Below, piece by piece: positions 54,807 through 63,605 of a stretch of 64,000 bases of DNA. The notes below the pieces were generated by a model that had not been told where the DNA came from, ran no database searches, and was given only the letters and a program-made list of their open reading frames with translations. The position numbers and the translations under genes were made by a program. Positions within the stretch are counted from its first letter, which is position 1. Every line of letters begins with the position of its first letter. This DNA comes from Sphingorhabdus pulchriflava (GTDB lineage: Bacteria; Pseudomonadota; Alphaproteobacteria; Sphingomonadales; Sphingomonadaceae): NCBI RefSeq assembly GCF_003367235.1, contig NZ_QRGP01000002.1:248001-312000 (forward strand). Direction: 5' to 3'.

Positions 54807-55366
54807 TTGCCACCCCCGCCGCCCAGTTCAGAACGCATGGCATCCAGCAGGATCATCCGGCCATGTTCGATCCAGCCAGAGTCGGTCTCCAGCCGCAGCG
54901 AACCGGGGACAAGCATCGGGTCGGTTTTCAATGCGATACCAAGTTCAAATCCGGTAAGCAGTTCGAGATCGTCGGGGTGCAACCAAATAGTACGAGCAGA
55001 ATCGATTTGGGCAGCGGCGCGCACGGCTTGCTCGATCTGTCGCATCAGCCATTCGCTGTCGGTCGGTGTCTGACCTACAATCTGGCTGACCAGGCGCTCG
55101 ATGGTTTCATAAAGCAAATTGCGAATTGTATCCGTGTCAACGGGCTGCAATGCTTCGGCCGATGCCAGCAATTTTTGAAGTCTGATGCGCTCTTCAGCGA
55201 AGGCTGCTGATGCCAACTGCTGCCCCTCCGCCATTCCGCGTGCATATTCGTCTATGGTTTCGGCACTTACATGCAGTTGCTTTTCGTCGCGGTCAGGCCA
55301 CAACTGAAAGTTGTCTTCCGTTCGGAGTTGGTCTCCAAGAAAGGGCTGAAAACTGGTATCAGACAT
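54803..55366 (-). CDS. fliH: Flagellar export ATPase regulator FliH
   Basis: 187 residues from ATG 55366 (frame continues upstream into fliG). Helical, glutamine- and alanine-rich middle (YARGMAEGQQLASAAFAEERIRLQKLL) and a C-terminal FliH-like segment (IWLHPDDLELLTGFELGIALKTDPMLVPGSLRLETDSGWIEHG). It is the negative regulator of FliI. Overlaps fliG by eight bases. Confidence 0.85.
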   Translation of the reverse strand: MSDTSFQPFLGDQLRTEDNFQLWPDRDEKQLHVSAETIDEYARGMAEGQQLASAAFAEERIRLQKLLASAEALQPVDTDTIRNLLYETIERLVSQIVGQTPTDSEWLMRQIEQAVRAAAQIDSARTIWLHPDDLELLTGFELGIALKTDPMLVPGSLRLETDSGWIEHGRMILLDAMRSELGGGGGK

Positions 55367-56363
55367 AGTCGTCGCTCTTGCCACCCAGCATGATTTCACC
55401 AGTTGCGGCCATCGCTCGGGCAATGGCGACAATTGCCTTGCGGGCTGCCTCGACTTCTTCCCGTTTCACCGGGGCCATTTCGGTTAGTTCGTCGCGTATC
55501 GTTTCAGCGGCGCGCGCGGACATAGTGGCGAGGAAACGATCGGACAGTGCCGAATCCGCACCTTTGAGTGCCAAGGCCAAAGTCGCGGCTTCGACCCCGC
55601 GAAGCACCGCACCTAGCGACTTGGCTTCAAGCTGGTTGAGGTCTTCGAAGACAAACATTTCGTCTTCGATGGCAGCTGCCAGTTGCTTGTCCTTCTTGCG
55701 CATCATGCGCAACACACCTTCACCTACAGTCCGCGGCAGGTTGTTGACGATTTTTGCGACATCGCCTTGCCCGCCAAGAGCGAACGAAGAGCTTGGTTTT
55801 CGGGCGCTTTCGACTTGCGCCAAAATGGCTTCGATATCCTCGATCGCCTCAGCGCTAATACTTCCAAGTCGGGCTGTTCGGAACAGCAGGTCAGCCTGTC
55901 GTTCATTGTCAATCGGGACCAGCACCTGCGCTGCCATTTCGGATGGCAGCGCAGATAGGATAACGGCACCGACCTGAGGATGTTCGTCGGCTAAAAGGGT
56001 GGACAGGGCCTCGACCTCCATCCAGCGAAGCATCGTCAATATTTCACGGCTGCGCTGTGGCGATATTCCAGCCAGCAAATTATCGGCACGGGCAGGGCCT
56101 AGCGCTTCGGACATAACGGTTCGGATTTTCCGATCCGCTCTGGGTGTCAGAGCCGAAACCTCTCGACTGCCATCGACAAAGCGACCCAGGGCGCTGGCTA
56201 CTGTCAATTCGTCCGCTTGTGCAGCATTGTACATTTCGCTTCCCAGCACCCGAACTTCTTCAGGGTCCAGGTGACGCAAGACTTCGGAGGCTTCGTTCTC
56301 CTCGAGCAGAAGCATCAGAATGGCGGCCGAAGACGTCCCCCCGATGGTGACCTGACTATCCAC
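55359..56363 (-). CDS. fliG: Flagellar motor switch protein FliG
   Basis: 334 residues, GTG start overlapping fliF by eight bases. FliG middle domain motif (EHPQVGAVILSALPSEMAAQVL), and the C-terminal domain (FVFEDLNQLEAKSLGAVLRGVEAATLALALKGADSALSDRFLATMSARAAETIRDEL) with the charged helix that touches MotA. Rotor-side torque protein. Confidence 0.96.
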   Translation of the reverse strand: MDSQVTIGGTSSAAILMLLLEENEASEVLRHLDPEEVRVLGSEMYNAAQADELTVASALGRFVDGSREVSALTPRADRKIRTVMSEALGPARADNLLAGISPQRSREILTMLRWMEVEALSTLLADEHPQVGAVILSALPSEMAAQVLVPIDNERQADLLFRTARLGSISAEAIEDIEAILAQVESARKPSSSFALGGQGDVAKIVNNLPRTVGEGVLRMMRKKDKQLAAAIEDEMFVFEDLNQLEAKSLGAVLRGVEAATLALALKGADSALSDRFLATMSARAAETIRDELTEMAPVKREEVEAARKAIVAIARAMAATGEIMLGGKSDDYV

Positions 56364-58020
56364 GTCCGTTTGCCTGCATCAAATGACGGACTATGTGCGC
56401 AGCTCGCTCCGGGTCTTGCTGGACAAAAGCGCGCACCAGTTGCGCACGGGCTTCATAGCCCGGGGCCGCTTCGATCATATCGAGGGTGATGTCCGATGCG
56501 TGGCCAGCGCCCTGTTTGGTGGAGGGCGCATTGGTTGCTTCGAGAAGCTGGGTCTGAAGCAGTTCAGCCCGCTCGTGCGCCTGCAATGCTCTGCGTTTCA
56601 TCGCCTTGCGCAAGGGCAGGCCGATCATCAGGACAATCAGCAACGCCGCGAGAGCACCCCCAGCTTGCCTCAGAAGTGGCCAGAACCATGGTTCGTCCCA
56701 AGGCGCGGTTTCCGGTGCCACCTGTTCGGCAAAGGGGCGCGCGGAAATTGCAACCTGATCGCCGCGCTCGGCATTAAATCCTATGGCGCCTTTAACCAGC
56801 GTATCGATCTTGGCAATTTCGGCTTCGGAAAGGGCCTTGGCATCTTTGGCTTGCCGCAGTGCCACCGCAATCGACAACCGCTTGAGCTGGCCTTGCGGCT
56901 GGTGCGTTACAGAGATTTCTCGACCGTTCTCGAAGCTACGCGCAAAATTTTCCTCGCTCGATCCCTGTGGGTTTTGCGGAATGGCCGGATTTTGCGCGTC
57001 CGGCGGTGTCGCTGACACGGTGGTAGCTGGCGGGGGCTGATTCGAAAGCGCCCCAGGGATACCCATGGCTACAGGACTGGGAGAGGCACTGCGCGAGTTG
57101 CTGCCCTCTTCTCGCTGCAGTGCGCGACCATCTTCAGGAAAACTCTCGCGCGTCGCCTGACTTTCGCTGGGATCAATTTCGGCATTGATCTCGATCGAAA
57201 AGTTTTCGCGCCCCAATACAGGGGTCAGCAGACCGACCAATGCTTCGCGATATCGCGCTTCGAGCCGCGTTTGCAGGTCGAGCAACGCGTTGTTGCTGCC
57301 GTCTGCTCCAGACAATAGAGCACCCGATTGGTCGATGACCGAAACTTGCTCGGCACTAAGACCGGGTACGGAGGAAGCGACCAGATGGCGGATTGAACGC
57401 ACCTGCGCTTCGCCCAAAGTGCGGCCCTGTTGCAGTGTCAGCAGCACCGATGCGGCTGCTGGTTTGGTTTCACGTACAAATACGCTGGGTTCGGAAAGCG
57501 CAAGATGCACGCGCGCGATCTTTACGGCGTCGATGGCTTCGATGGTGCGGGCGAGGTCCGCCTCGCGTGCGGCGCGAAGGGTTTCCCCTTCAATCGCCCG
57601 GCTGGCACCCATAGGCAAGGCAGCGAGCATCGCATCGCCACTGGGCTGTGCCTTGGGCAAACCTTGCCCAGCGAGCATCATCTTCGCTTCGTGCAGACGG
57701 TCAATATCGACCGAAAGCGCACCGCTTACCGGGTCCAGCGAATAACCAATGCCGGACGCCTGCAACGCTTCCGCGACGGTGGCTTTGTCGGTATCCGCCA
57801 GCCCGGCATAGAGTGGAGCCTGAGTCGGGCTCTGCAAGCTGAGCCAAACGGTTGCCGCAAGCCCGGCCACACCCAGCAACCCAAGCGCCGGAAGCGCTCG
57901 CGCCACAGCAGGCTGGCGTATAAAGCGTGCGATTTCTCCGAAGCGGCCCGCTGCCCCGACAACAGGTATGGCGGTGCTCCCGAGTGGCGCAGATGCCGGA
58001 ATGATTTCTTGCTCGGCCAT
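56356..58020 (-). CDS. fliF: Flagellar MS-ring protein FliF
   Basis: 554 residues. Membrane segment near residue 40-65 (ALPALGLLGVAGLAATVWLSLQ) and a second near 455-475 (GGALAALLIVLMIGLPLRKAM). Motifs TDKATVAEALQASGIGYSLDP and ARVHLALSEPSVFVRETKPAAASVLL are diagnostic. Forms the base on which the export gate and C-ring assemble. Confidence 0.97.
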   Translation of the reverse strand: MAEQEIIPASAPLGSTAIPVVGAAGRFGEIARFIRQPAVARALPALGLLGVAGLAATVWLSLQSPTQAPLYAGLADTDKATVAEALQASGIGYSLDPVSGALSVDIDRLHEAKMMLAGQGLPKAQPSGDAMLAALPMGASRAIEGETLRAAREADLARTIEAIDAVKIARVHLALSEPSVFVRETKPAAASVLLTLQQGRTLGEAQVRSIRHLVASSVPGLSAEQVSVIDQSGALLSGADGSNNALLDLQTRLEARYREALVGLLTPVLGRENFSIEINAEIDPSESQATRESFPEDGRALQREEGSNSRSASPSPVAMGIPGALSNQPPPATTVSATPPDAQNPAIPQNPQGSSEENFARSFENGREISVTHQPQGQLKRLSIAVALRQAKDAKALSEAEIAKIDTLVKGAIGFNAERGDQVAISARPFAEQVAPETAPWDEPWFWPLLRQAGGALAALLIVLMIGLPLRKAMKRRALQAHERAELLQTQLLEATNAPSTKQGAGHASDITLDMIEAAPGYEARAQLVRAFVQQDPERAAHIVRHLMQANGRG

Positions 58021-58023
58021 TGA

Positions 58024-58359
58024 TTACACCGGCATGTTCATGATGTCGCGATAGGCGGACAACAGCTTGTTACGGACCTGAAGGGTCGCTTCGAACCCGA
58101 GCGAAGCCTTTTGCCGTTCGACCATGACGCTAACAATGTCGTGGGTCTCGCCCCGCTCATAAGCGGCAGAAAGTTCCGAGGCCTTGGTCTGCTGTTCGTT
58201 AATCGAACGCACAGCGTCCGATAGTGTCTGACTGAACGGCGCGGATACACCCTCGGTCGTGGTTGTACCATCCAGCCCGGTTGCTCGCTGCAGAGCCTGG
58301 TTTTGGGCGACGATGGCTGATCGCATTTGCAAAAGTCTGTTCTGGTCGATGACTGTCAT
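58024..58359 (-). CDS. fliE: Flagellar hook-basal body protein FliE
   Basis: 111 residues from ATG 58359; the frame reaches 58410, upstream of the sigma-54 core, so it is not translated. FliE motifs (FSQTLSDAVRSINEQQTKASELSAAYERGETHDIVSVMVERQKASLGFEATLQVRNKLLSAYRDIMNMPV). It joins MS ring to rod. First gene of the long minus-strand operon to flhB. Confidence 0.93.
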   Translation of the reverse strand: MTVIDQNRLLQMRSAIVAQNQALQRATGLDGTTTTEGVSAPFSQTLSDAVRSINEQQTKASELSAAYERGETHDIVSVMVERQKASLGFEATLQVRNKLLSAYRDIMNMPV

Positions 58360-58393
58360 GTTTTGCGGTCCTGGTCTTGTACAGACGGGACAA

Positions 58394-58409
58394 AGCAATG
58401 CGCGTGCCA
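58394..58409 (-). promoter_or_regulatory. Sigma-54 promoter of the fliE operon
   Basis: On the minus strand TGGCACGCGCATTGCT, a full match to TGGCACG-N4-TTGCW, about 35 bases before the fliE ATG. It is divergent from the flagellin promoter. Confidence 0.93.
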
Positions 58410-58496
58410 TTCAACAGAAAGGCTATAAATTACAGAAGCATGTCGTTACCCCGTCGAAATTCAGCCGTCTCCTCGTCGGAAAACTGACGCCGGAAT

Positions 58497-58523
58497 TAAA
58501 GCCGTACCCAATCCTGCCGTTAC
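58497..58523 (+). promoter_or_regulatory. Sigma-28 (FliA) promoter of flagellin
   Basis: TAAA (58497-58500), 15-base spacer, GCCGTTAC (58516-58523), matching the sigma-28 pattern TAAA-N15-GCCGATAA with two changes in the last bases. Flagellin ATG is 63 bases further on, preceded by an aaagga site. Confidence 0.85.
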
Positions 58524-58586
58524 AGCTTTCGTGGCCGCTCCGTCCGACGGGGAAGCCCCCAGCCAAAGAGCCGGAAAGGAACCAAG

Positions 58587-59399
58587 ATGACTGCAATCAA
58601 TACCAATGTCAGCGCGCTTCGGGCGCAGAATAGCTCGCGGGTTGCGAGCAACATGCTCGGCACCGCAATGGAGCGCCTGTCGAGCGGCAAACGTATCAAC
58701 AGCGCAAAGGATGATGCTGCGGGCCTCGCTATCGCCACCCGTATGGATGCCAAGGTGCGGGGCCTCAATCAGGCAATCCGCAACGCCAATGACGGTATTT
58801 CGCTCGCTCAAACCGCTGAAGGCGCGATGGGCGAAATTTCGAATATCCTCGTCCGGATGCGCGAATTGTCGGTGCAGGCTGCTAACGGCACCACCGCCAC
58901 CTCCGATCGCGCAGCAATCCAGACCGAAGTAACGGCCCTGCTCGGTCAGGTCGATGATATCGCTGGTCGCACCGATTTCAACGGCACCAACCTGTTTAAC
59001 GCCGCCGGTACATTCAGCATCCAGACCGGTGTCGACACCGGCCAGACTGTCTCGATTGCCTTTGTGTCGATGAATGCGACGGGGCTTGGCGTCAACGGCG
59101 TCGATATGTCGACGACTGCCGGTGCCTCGACTTCGATGGCGCTGATCAGCACGGCAATCGACACGGTTGCAACCCAGCGCGCCAATCTGGGTGCGGTGCA
59201 AAACCGCCTTGATGCAACAGTGAACAATCTGACCTCGACAGCAACCAACCTGTCCGAGTCGAAATCGCGCATCGCCGATGCCGATTTTTCGGCTGAATCG
59301 ACCAAGCTGGCAGCGGCGCAGATCCTCTCACAGGCGTCGACCGCGATGCTGGCGCAGGCGAACCAGAGCCAGCAGGGCGTACTCAACCTGCTTCGCTAA
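58587..59399 (+). CDS. fliC: Flagellin (short, D0-D1 only)
   Basis: 270 residues. Conserved N-terminal ([41 protein letters not shown]) and C-terminal ([44 protein letters not shown]) helices form the filament core. The middle is only about 60 residues, so the outer D2/D3 domains are missing. It is the only flagellin gene in the window. Preceded by a sigma-28 promoter, followed by a strong terminator. Confidence 0.96.
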   Translation: MTAINTNVSALRAQNSSRVASNMLGTAMERLSSGKRINSAKDDAAGLAIATRMDAKVRGLNQAIRNANDGISLAQTAEGAMGEISNILVRMRELSVQAANGTTATSDRAAIQTEVTALLGQVDDIAGRTDFNGTNLFNAAGTFSIQTGVDTGQTVSIAFVSMNATGLGVNGVDMSTTAGASTSMALISTAIDTVATQRANLGAVQNRLDATVNNLTSTATNLSESKSRIADADFSAESTKLAAAQILSQASTAMLAQANQSQQGVLNLLR

Positions 59400-59448
59400 T
59401 CAAGAGCCCACAGGGTTCTGGTGACTGGTCCTCCGGAACCCGCAAGCG

Positions 59449-59485
59449 ACACCCCGGCGGCGCGACCCGCCGGGGTGTTATTCTA
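59449..59485 (+). terminator. Rho-independent terminator after flagellin
   Basis: A perfect 12-bp stem (59449-59460 ACACCCCGGCGG with 59467-59478 as its complement), six-base loop, then TTATTCT. It lies 50 bases after the flagellin stop, as expected for a highly expressed single gene. Confidence 0.92.
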
Positions 59486-59577
59486 TGTCGAAAGCCTGCA
59501 AACCGGCTATTGACCCTTCCGACGCGCATGCCTATAGGCCGCCTCCTGTCCAGCGCCCCGCGCGGACATCCAAGGTT

Positions 59578-59654
59578 GGCGGAGTAGCTCAGCTGGTTAG
59601 AGCGGCGGAATCATAATCCGTAGGTCGGGGGTTCAAGTCCCTCCTCCGCTACCA
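59578..59654 (+). tRNA. tRNA-Met (CAT), elongator type
   Basis: 77 bases with encoded CCA. Acceptor stem GGCGGAG pairs with CTCCGCT, D-arm AGCTCAGCTGGTTAGAGC, anticodon loop ATCATAA (CAT anticodon), T-arm with GGTTCAAGTCC. The first acceptor pair is G-U, so this is not a perfect match to the initiator type, which has an unpaired first position; elongator Met is most likely. A CAT anticodon is also used by the lysidine-modified tRNA-Ile, which cannot be excluded without comparison. Confidence 0.88.
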
Positions 59655-59725
59655 ATAAAATTCAAGATTGAAATTGAAGCCGCACGCGTTGCCATAGTGT
59701 GTATTTGGCGTGCGATATTGGAATG

Positions 59726-59745
59726 GTGCGCCAAGTTCGGCGCAC
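59726..59745. other. Short inverted repeat, possible end structure of the enoyl-CoA hydratase transcript
   Basis: GTGCGCC and GGCGCAC separated by six bases, a perfect 7-bp stem 39 bases past the stop of the minus-strand gene. No T-run on either side, so it is a weak terminator candidate only. Confidence 0.35.
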
Positions 59746-59784
59746 GAATTTCCGATATAGTTGGTCATTCGCAGCGTCGAACTT

Positions 59785-60666
59785 TCAAGTCTGCTTTCGA
59801 CCGGCCTTTGCGATATCTTTCGCACCGACACCGCCGACTATGCTGCCTGTAGTCAATTGCATATGCGCATGGGCAAGGTGGTGCATGTGAAAGACGCTGT
59901 CCATCGCTGACCTTTTGCCGCGCTGATCCTCGACCAGATTGATGGCCTGTTTGACCATGGCGAGACCGAAGCGCGGGCGCTCGGCGATTTCGTGTGCGAT
60001 GCCTTCAACCTCTGCCGCCAGACGGTCCCGGGCGACCACGCGGTTGACCATGCCATATTGATAGGCACGGTCGGCGGGCATTTTCTGGCCCAGATACAGA
60101 AACTCGCGCGCAATTCGCGGGGGCAGTTCGAATGCATGCGCGAAATATTCAACGCCAGGGATGCCCATTTGGACGACCGGGTCCTGAAAATAGGCATCAT
60201 CTGATGCGACGATCATGTCGCACACCCATGCGAGCATCAGACCGCCTGCGATGCAGGCACCCTGTACCATCGCGATGGTCGGTTTGGGGATGTCCTGCCA
60301 GCGGCGGCACAGGCCAAGATAGAGATCCTGTTCAAGGACATATTGCCGCTCTGCCCCTTTTAGGCCGACATGGTCGTGCCAAATCGCTTTGCGGTCGCGG
60401 GTCTGGTTTGAATCGTCGTCTGGCGTACCCAGATCATGGCCTGCCGAGAAATGCTTGCCATTCCCGCCCAGCACGATGACTTTGACTTCCGGGTCATCAG
60501 TTGCCGCCCGGAATGCCCGATCAAGCTGGTCGAGCAGTCCAGCATTTTGGGCGTTAGCATATTGTGGCCGGTCCAGCATGATCCATGCAACGCCTTCGCG
60601 CTTTTCGTACGTGATGAATTCCGGCTGTCCGTCGACCGCAAATGAAACTGCTGGATGCGTTGCCAT
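59785..60666 (-). CDS. Enoyl-CoA hydratase/isomerase family protein
   Basis: 293 residues from ATG 60666 (frame open to 60687). Crotonase-fold motifs: FSAGHDLGTP, and MVQGACIAGGLMLAWVCDMIVASDDAYFQDPVVQMGIPGVE with the oxyanion-hole glycines. Of the two catalytic glutamates of crotonase, none is at the usual place that I can identify with confidence, so dehydration versus isomerisation or another acyl-CoA reaction is undecided. Next upstream gene is 82 bases away. Confidence 0.85.
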   Translation of the reverse strand: MATHPAVSFAVDGQPEFITYEKREGVAWIMLDRPQYANAQNAGLLDQLDRAFRAATDDPEVKVIVLGGNGKHFSAGHDLGTPDDDSNQTRDRKAIWHDHVGLKGAERQYVLEQDLYLGLCRRWQDIPKPTIAMVQGACIAGGLMLAWVCDMIVASDDAYFQDPVVQMGIPGVEYFAHAFELPPRIAREFLYLGQKMPADRAYQYGMVNRVVARDRLAAEVEGIAHEIAERPRFGLAMVKQAINLVEDQRGKRSAMDSVFHMHHLAHAHMQLTTGSIVGGVGAKDIAKAGRKQT

Positions 60667-60748
60667 CCCACTCTCCCGAAACACCAATGGTGCAGAGGAT
60701 GTATCAGATGCGACGGATTATCAACAACTGGCTCGCCGTATGTCGCGT

Positions 60749-61570
60749 TTACCCGTTGGTGGGTTCGAGCGCATTTCTGATTATCTGGCACAACCACAAT
60801 TTTGAATCGGAATCCGCGAAACTATGCGACGCGCTGTCGAATGTTTCGAGGGTTACTTTATCCCGAGCGCGCACCGCATCAAAGCTATCGCTCTGCCATG
60901 CCGAGTGGAATGCCATTGCCGTCGTGTCGCGACGTGCTAGAACGATGGTTGCGGGAACTGAGCTGTTGGCTAGCGCCTTCGCTAGACGGTCTGCTAAAAC
61001 CCTCGGTTTCTCGTTTTGCGCGGCTGCTTTTATGCCGGATGCCAGCTTCCTTAGATTGATTTTGCCTGTCAATAGATCGCCCAGACTGCGGGGATTTTTC
61101 AGCCGTTGCCAATATCGCGCGCGGATGGCTGCTGGTGACGGTGGCGTTGGAGCGTCTGCGTCTGTTTGCGTTTCAATCACCCAAGGATTGGCGAGGACAA
61201 GCCGATCGATGGGCAAACCTTGATGGAATAGCGCAAGAGCACTTGCGGCATCGCAATTGCCAAAGGCGACGATATGCTGGAGATGCAGTACTTGTGCGCG
61301 GAAGGCAGTGACCGCAGCGGCAATATCTGCCGCGCTGCTTTCGAAACCGCAATTGTCGCCTTCGCTCTCGCCAATCCCGCGTCGGTCATAGCGGAACACC
61401 GGATAGCCCAAAGCGGCGACATGCGCAGCCAATGCCGCTTGTCCGGCATGCGCGCCGCTGCGGATCTCATTGCCTCCGCTGACGATCAGCAGACCTGCAG
61501 TTTTGTCGCCTTCGTCCAGCGATGCAGCACACCAAGCGCCTTCGCAATCAAAGCCAGTCAGCCGCCGCAT
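60749..61570 (-). CDS. Hydrolase 1, exosortase-A-system-associated
   Basis: 273 residues from ATG 61570, after ggag (six bases). Alpha/beta-hydrolase fold: early strand GLLIVSGGNEIRSGAHAGQ, YDRRGIGESEGDNCGFESSAADI, nucleophile elbow FGNCDAAS with Cys106 where a serine normally stands, and a possible His in FDSASHSF. The pattern is that of the small hydrolases found with XrtA/exosortase and PEP-CTERM loci. Substrate unknown; possibly acyl intermediates of the exopolysaccharide or a lipid. Downstream partner of hydrolase 2, overlapping it by 13 bases. Confidence 0.82.
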   Translation of the reverse strand: MRRLTGFDCEGAWCAASLDEGDKTAGLLIVSGGNEIRSGAHAGQAALAAHVAALGYPVFRYDRRGIGESEGDNCGFESSAADIAAAVTAFRAQVLHLQHIVAFGNCDAASALALFHQGLPIDRLVLANPWVIETQTDADAPTPPSPAAIRARYWQRLKNPRSLGDLLTGKINLRKLASGIKAAAQNEKPRVLADRLAKALANSSVPATIVLARRDTTAMAFHSAWQSDSFDAVRARDKVTLETFDSASHSFADSDSKLWLCQIIRNALEPTNG

Positions 61571-62253
61571 GATGCACTCCATAGGTGGAGGTCGGCGGTG
61601 ATTGCATCCGACATGGCGGGATCGTCCTGCGGCTCGGCGCGCAGCCATAACGTTGAACCGGCAATATCCTGTCCCAAGGCGCGCACTGCGAGTTGCGCGA
61701 CTTCGGCAGGTTCGGTGCTTGCAAGTTCCTCCACCATCGCTGGGCCTAGCATATTGCCGGCGAGCTCTATGGGCCCGGTCTTCGCAGCCTCGATCAGCGC
61801 CGCTTCACTTGTCGTTTTGCCCGCTTCCTTGTCGCCCGCGATCCGGGTGCGGATCATCGTCTTCAGCAGGCTGGAACCCTTTGCCGGGGCCAGTCGCCAG
61901 TGCGGCAGATCCGGCGTACCGTCGTCCACCAAAGCACCGCCGCGCAGGGAGGCGATGTGAGTTGCACCGAGTTGCGTGGCAGCAGCGCTGACTGCTTTGC
62001 GCCACGTTGAAAGGCTTTGATTTTCCAGCGCCACCAGGCTCTCGTTGCACCCAGGAAGATCGATCAGAAAACTGCCTGTGCCGCGCTCCGCCAACCCGCG
62101 CATCGCCTGCACCAGCATCCGGCGGCACCGGTTCATTTCGTCGAAAAACGGGGGAATGATTAATATCCGGCGTGATGCTCCCGCGCCAAAGTAGAGGACA
62201 TGCTCGTCATGCCCTACAAACTTGTAAGTCCGATAATCGGGGCGCTGGCTCAC
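61558..62253 (-). CDS. Hydrolase 2, exosortase-A-system-associated
   Basis: 231 residues, GTG start overlapping the acyl carrier protein stop (GTGA). It has the pattern of the second XrtA-linked hydrolase (VLYFGAGASRRILIIPPFFDEMNRCRRMLVQAMRGLAERGTGSFLIDLPGCNESL). A GxSxG nucleophile elbow is not evident, so activity is uncertain. Its order after acyl carrier protein and before hydrolase 1 is that of XrtA operons. Confidence 0.82.
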   Translation of the reverse strand: MSQRPDYRTYKFVGHDEHVLYFGAGASRRILIIPPFFDEMNRCRRMLVQAMRGLAERGTGSFLIDLPGCNESLVALENQSLSTWRKAVSAAATQLGATHIASLRGGALVDDGTPDLPHWRLAPAKGSSLLKTMIRTRIAGDKEAGKTTSEAALIEAAKTGPIELAGNMLGPAMVEELASTEPAEVAQLAVRALGQDIAGSTLWLRAEPQDDPAMSDAITADLHLWSASCGG

Positions 62254-62519
62254 TCCCGGACCTTGGCCTTTGCAAAAGCGACGAGGCTCCCAAAGCTTTC
62301 GAACAGCTCGCCATCGATATCATCATCGTCGATCATAATATCCAGCCGGTCTTCCATCTCGGTCAGCAGGCCTGCGACCGCCATCGAGTCGAGCTCGGGT
62401 AGCGCACCGAACAGAGGGGTATCGTCGGTCATTGCCGCCACTGTGGCAGGGGCGACGCCAAGAACATCGACGAGCAGATCGCGGATCGTGGTTTCAACGC
62501 TGTCGGGAACGAAAGGCAT
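62250..62519 (-). CDS. Acyl carrier protein, exosortase-A-associated
   Basis: 89 residues. Phosphopantetheine site Ser45 in ELDSMAVAGLLTEMEDRL, helical pattern of ACP. It overlaps hydrolase 2 and is 17 bases from the FemAB-like stop. It probably carries an acyl group activated by the divergent ligase (63606 onward) and handled by the two hydrolases. Confidence 0.88.
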   Translation of the reverse strand: MPFVPDSVETTIRDLLVDVLGVAPATVAAMTDDTPLFGALPELDSMAVAGLLTEMEDRLDIMIDDDDIDGELFESFGSLVAFAKAKVRE

Positions 62520-62536
62520 CTCTTCTCTCTTCTTGG

Positions 62537-63562
62537 TCAGTTAGAGGCGCGATAGGCGCGCCATTTGCGGATGGCAATGTAGGGCCAGTTGGCGGGATGG
62601 TTCGGCCAGAACATCTCCAGCCGGTATCGCTCGCGCACATCGTCCATCCATTCGGCCTTATAGGCATCGTTGCCGGTGCCGAAATCGATCAAGTTGACAC
62701 GGTCGACATCGATCACATGCTGGAAAAGCGCCGCCGACAAAAGGGTCCCGGGTGAGGCCTGCATGTGGCGCTCGTCATGCGCCAGTTTGTGGATCAGTGC
62801 CGTACCGTTTTCGACTGTCCAGAACTGCGCCGCAACAGGCTTGCCTTCGATATAGGCAAGCCCGAGGCGCAGCGCGCCCGCCTCGCTTTCGCGCTCTGCG
62901 ATCTGGCGCAGGAATTCGGGGCTGCCCTCTTCGGGCTTCCAGCTGCGCGCATAGACCCGCTCATAATCACGCCAGCTTTCCGGGTCATATTCGTTATCGA
63001 TGCGGATGGTGACTGCGCCGGTCTTGCCCTTGCGTTTGACGGTGTTTTTCAGGCGGCTGGGGCGGCCTTCCCAATAGGCATCGAAGCTGCGGCCCTTGAC
63101 CTCAAGGATATGGTTCTGATCGCAGATTCCGCGGAATACCGACCAGCCTGTGGCGGCAAAGGCCGCTTCGATTTCGCTTGTGCTACCGTCTTCGTCGGGT
63201 ACGGGCGAAAGGGTGATGCGGCGGGCGTGTTTTTGCGCCAGCTTTGCTAGTCCGCGCAGTAGGGCAAGGCGCTCAACCTCGCTATCGGTACCGGCAAATA
63301 TTGGCCTCCACGTGAAATTATACCAGTTGGCGAGAGCGACCAGATGTCCGCTTTCAGCCTGCATCAACGGCATCCAGCCCTGTGCGTCGCCACCTTTGGC
63401 TTGCAGCAGGGCAGGGGTCTTGTCGCGCAGCGCCATGCGATGCAGGCATTCGAGCCAGTCCAACCGGTCGAAAAGGCAGGGCTGCGCCTCACGATCAAGC
63501 GCGCCTGCAGCGGCGGCTTGCGCAGTCAGGAAATTATCGTGATATTCACACTTAACTGCCAA
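62537..63562 (-). CDS. FemAB-like GNAT-fold protein, PEP-CTERM/exosortase-associated
   Basis: 341 residues, TTG start at 63562; no ATG lies near the expected N-terminus. The FemAB-like acyltransferase pattern is seen (SFDAYWEGRPSRLKNTVKRKGK, LRLGLAYIEGKPVAAQFWTVENGTALIHKLAHDERHMQASPGTLLSAALFQHVIDVDRVNLIDFGTGNDAYKAEWMDDVRERYRLEMF). Such proteins are regularly found in XrtA loci and probably transfer an amino-acyl or acyl group to an envelope polymer. First gene of the minus-strand cluster, divergent from the acyl-CoA ligase with a 43-base gap. Confidence 0.87.
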   Translation of the reverse strand: MAVKCEYHDNFLTAQAAAAGALDREAQPCLFDRLDWLECLHRMALRDKTPALLQAKGGDAQGWMPLMQAESGHLVALANWYNFTWRPIFAGTDSEVERLALLRGLAKLAQKHARRITLSPVPDEDGSTSEIEAAFAATGWSVFRGICDQNHILEVKGRSFDAYWEGRPSRLKNTVKRKGKTGAVTIRIDNEYDPESWRDYERVYARSWKPEEGSPEFLRQIAERESEAGALRLGLAYIEGKPVAAQFWTVENGTALIHKLAHDERHMQASPGTLLSAALFQHVIDVDRVNLIDFGTGNDAYKAEWMDDVRERYRLEMFWPNHPANWPYIAIRKWRAYRASN

Positions 63563-63605
63563 TTATCGCCCCCGATTAACCCTTTACCCTGTGACTTTTG
63601 ACCCA

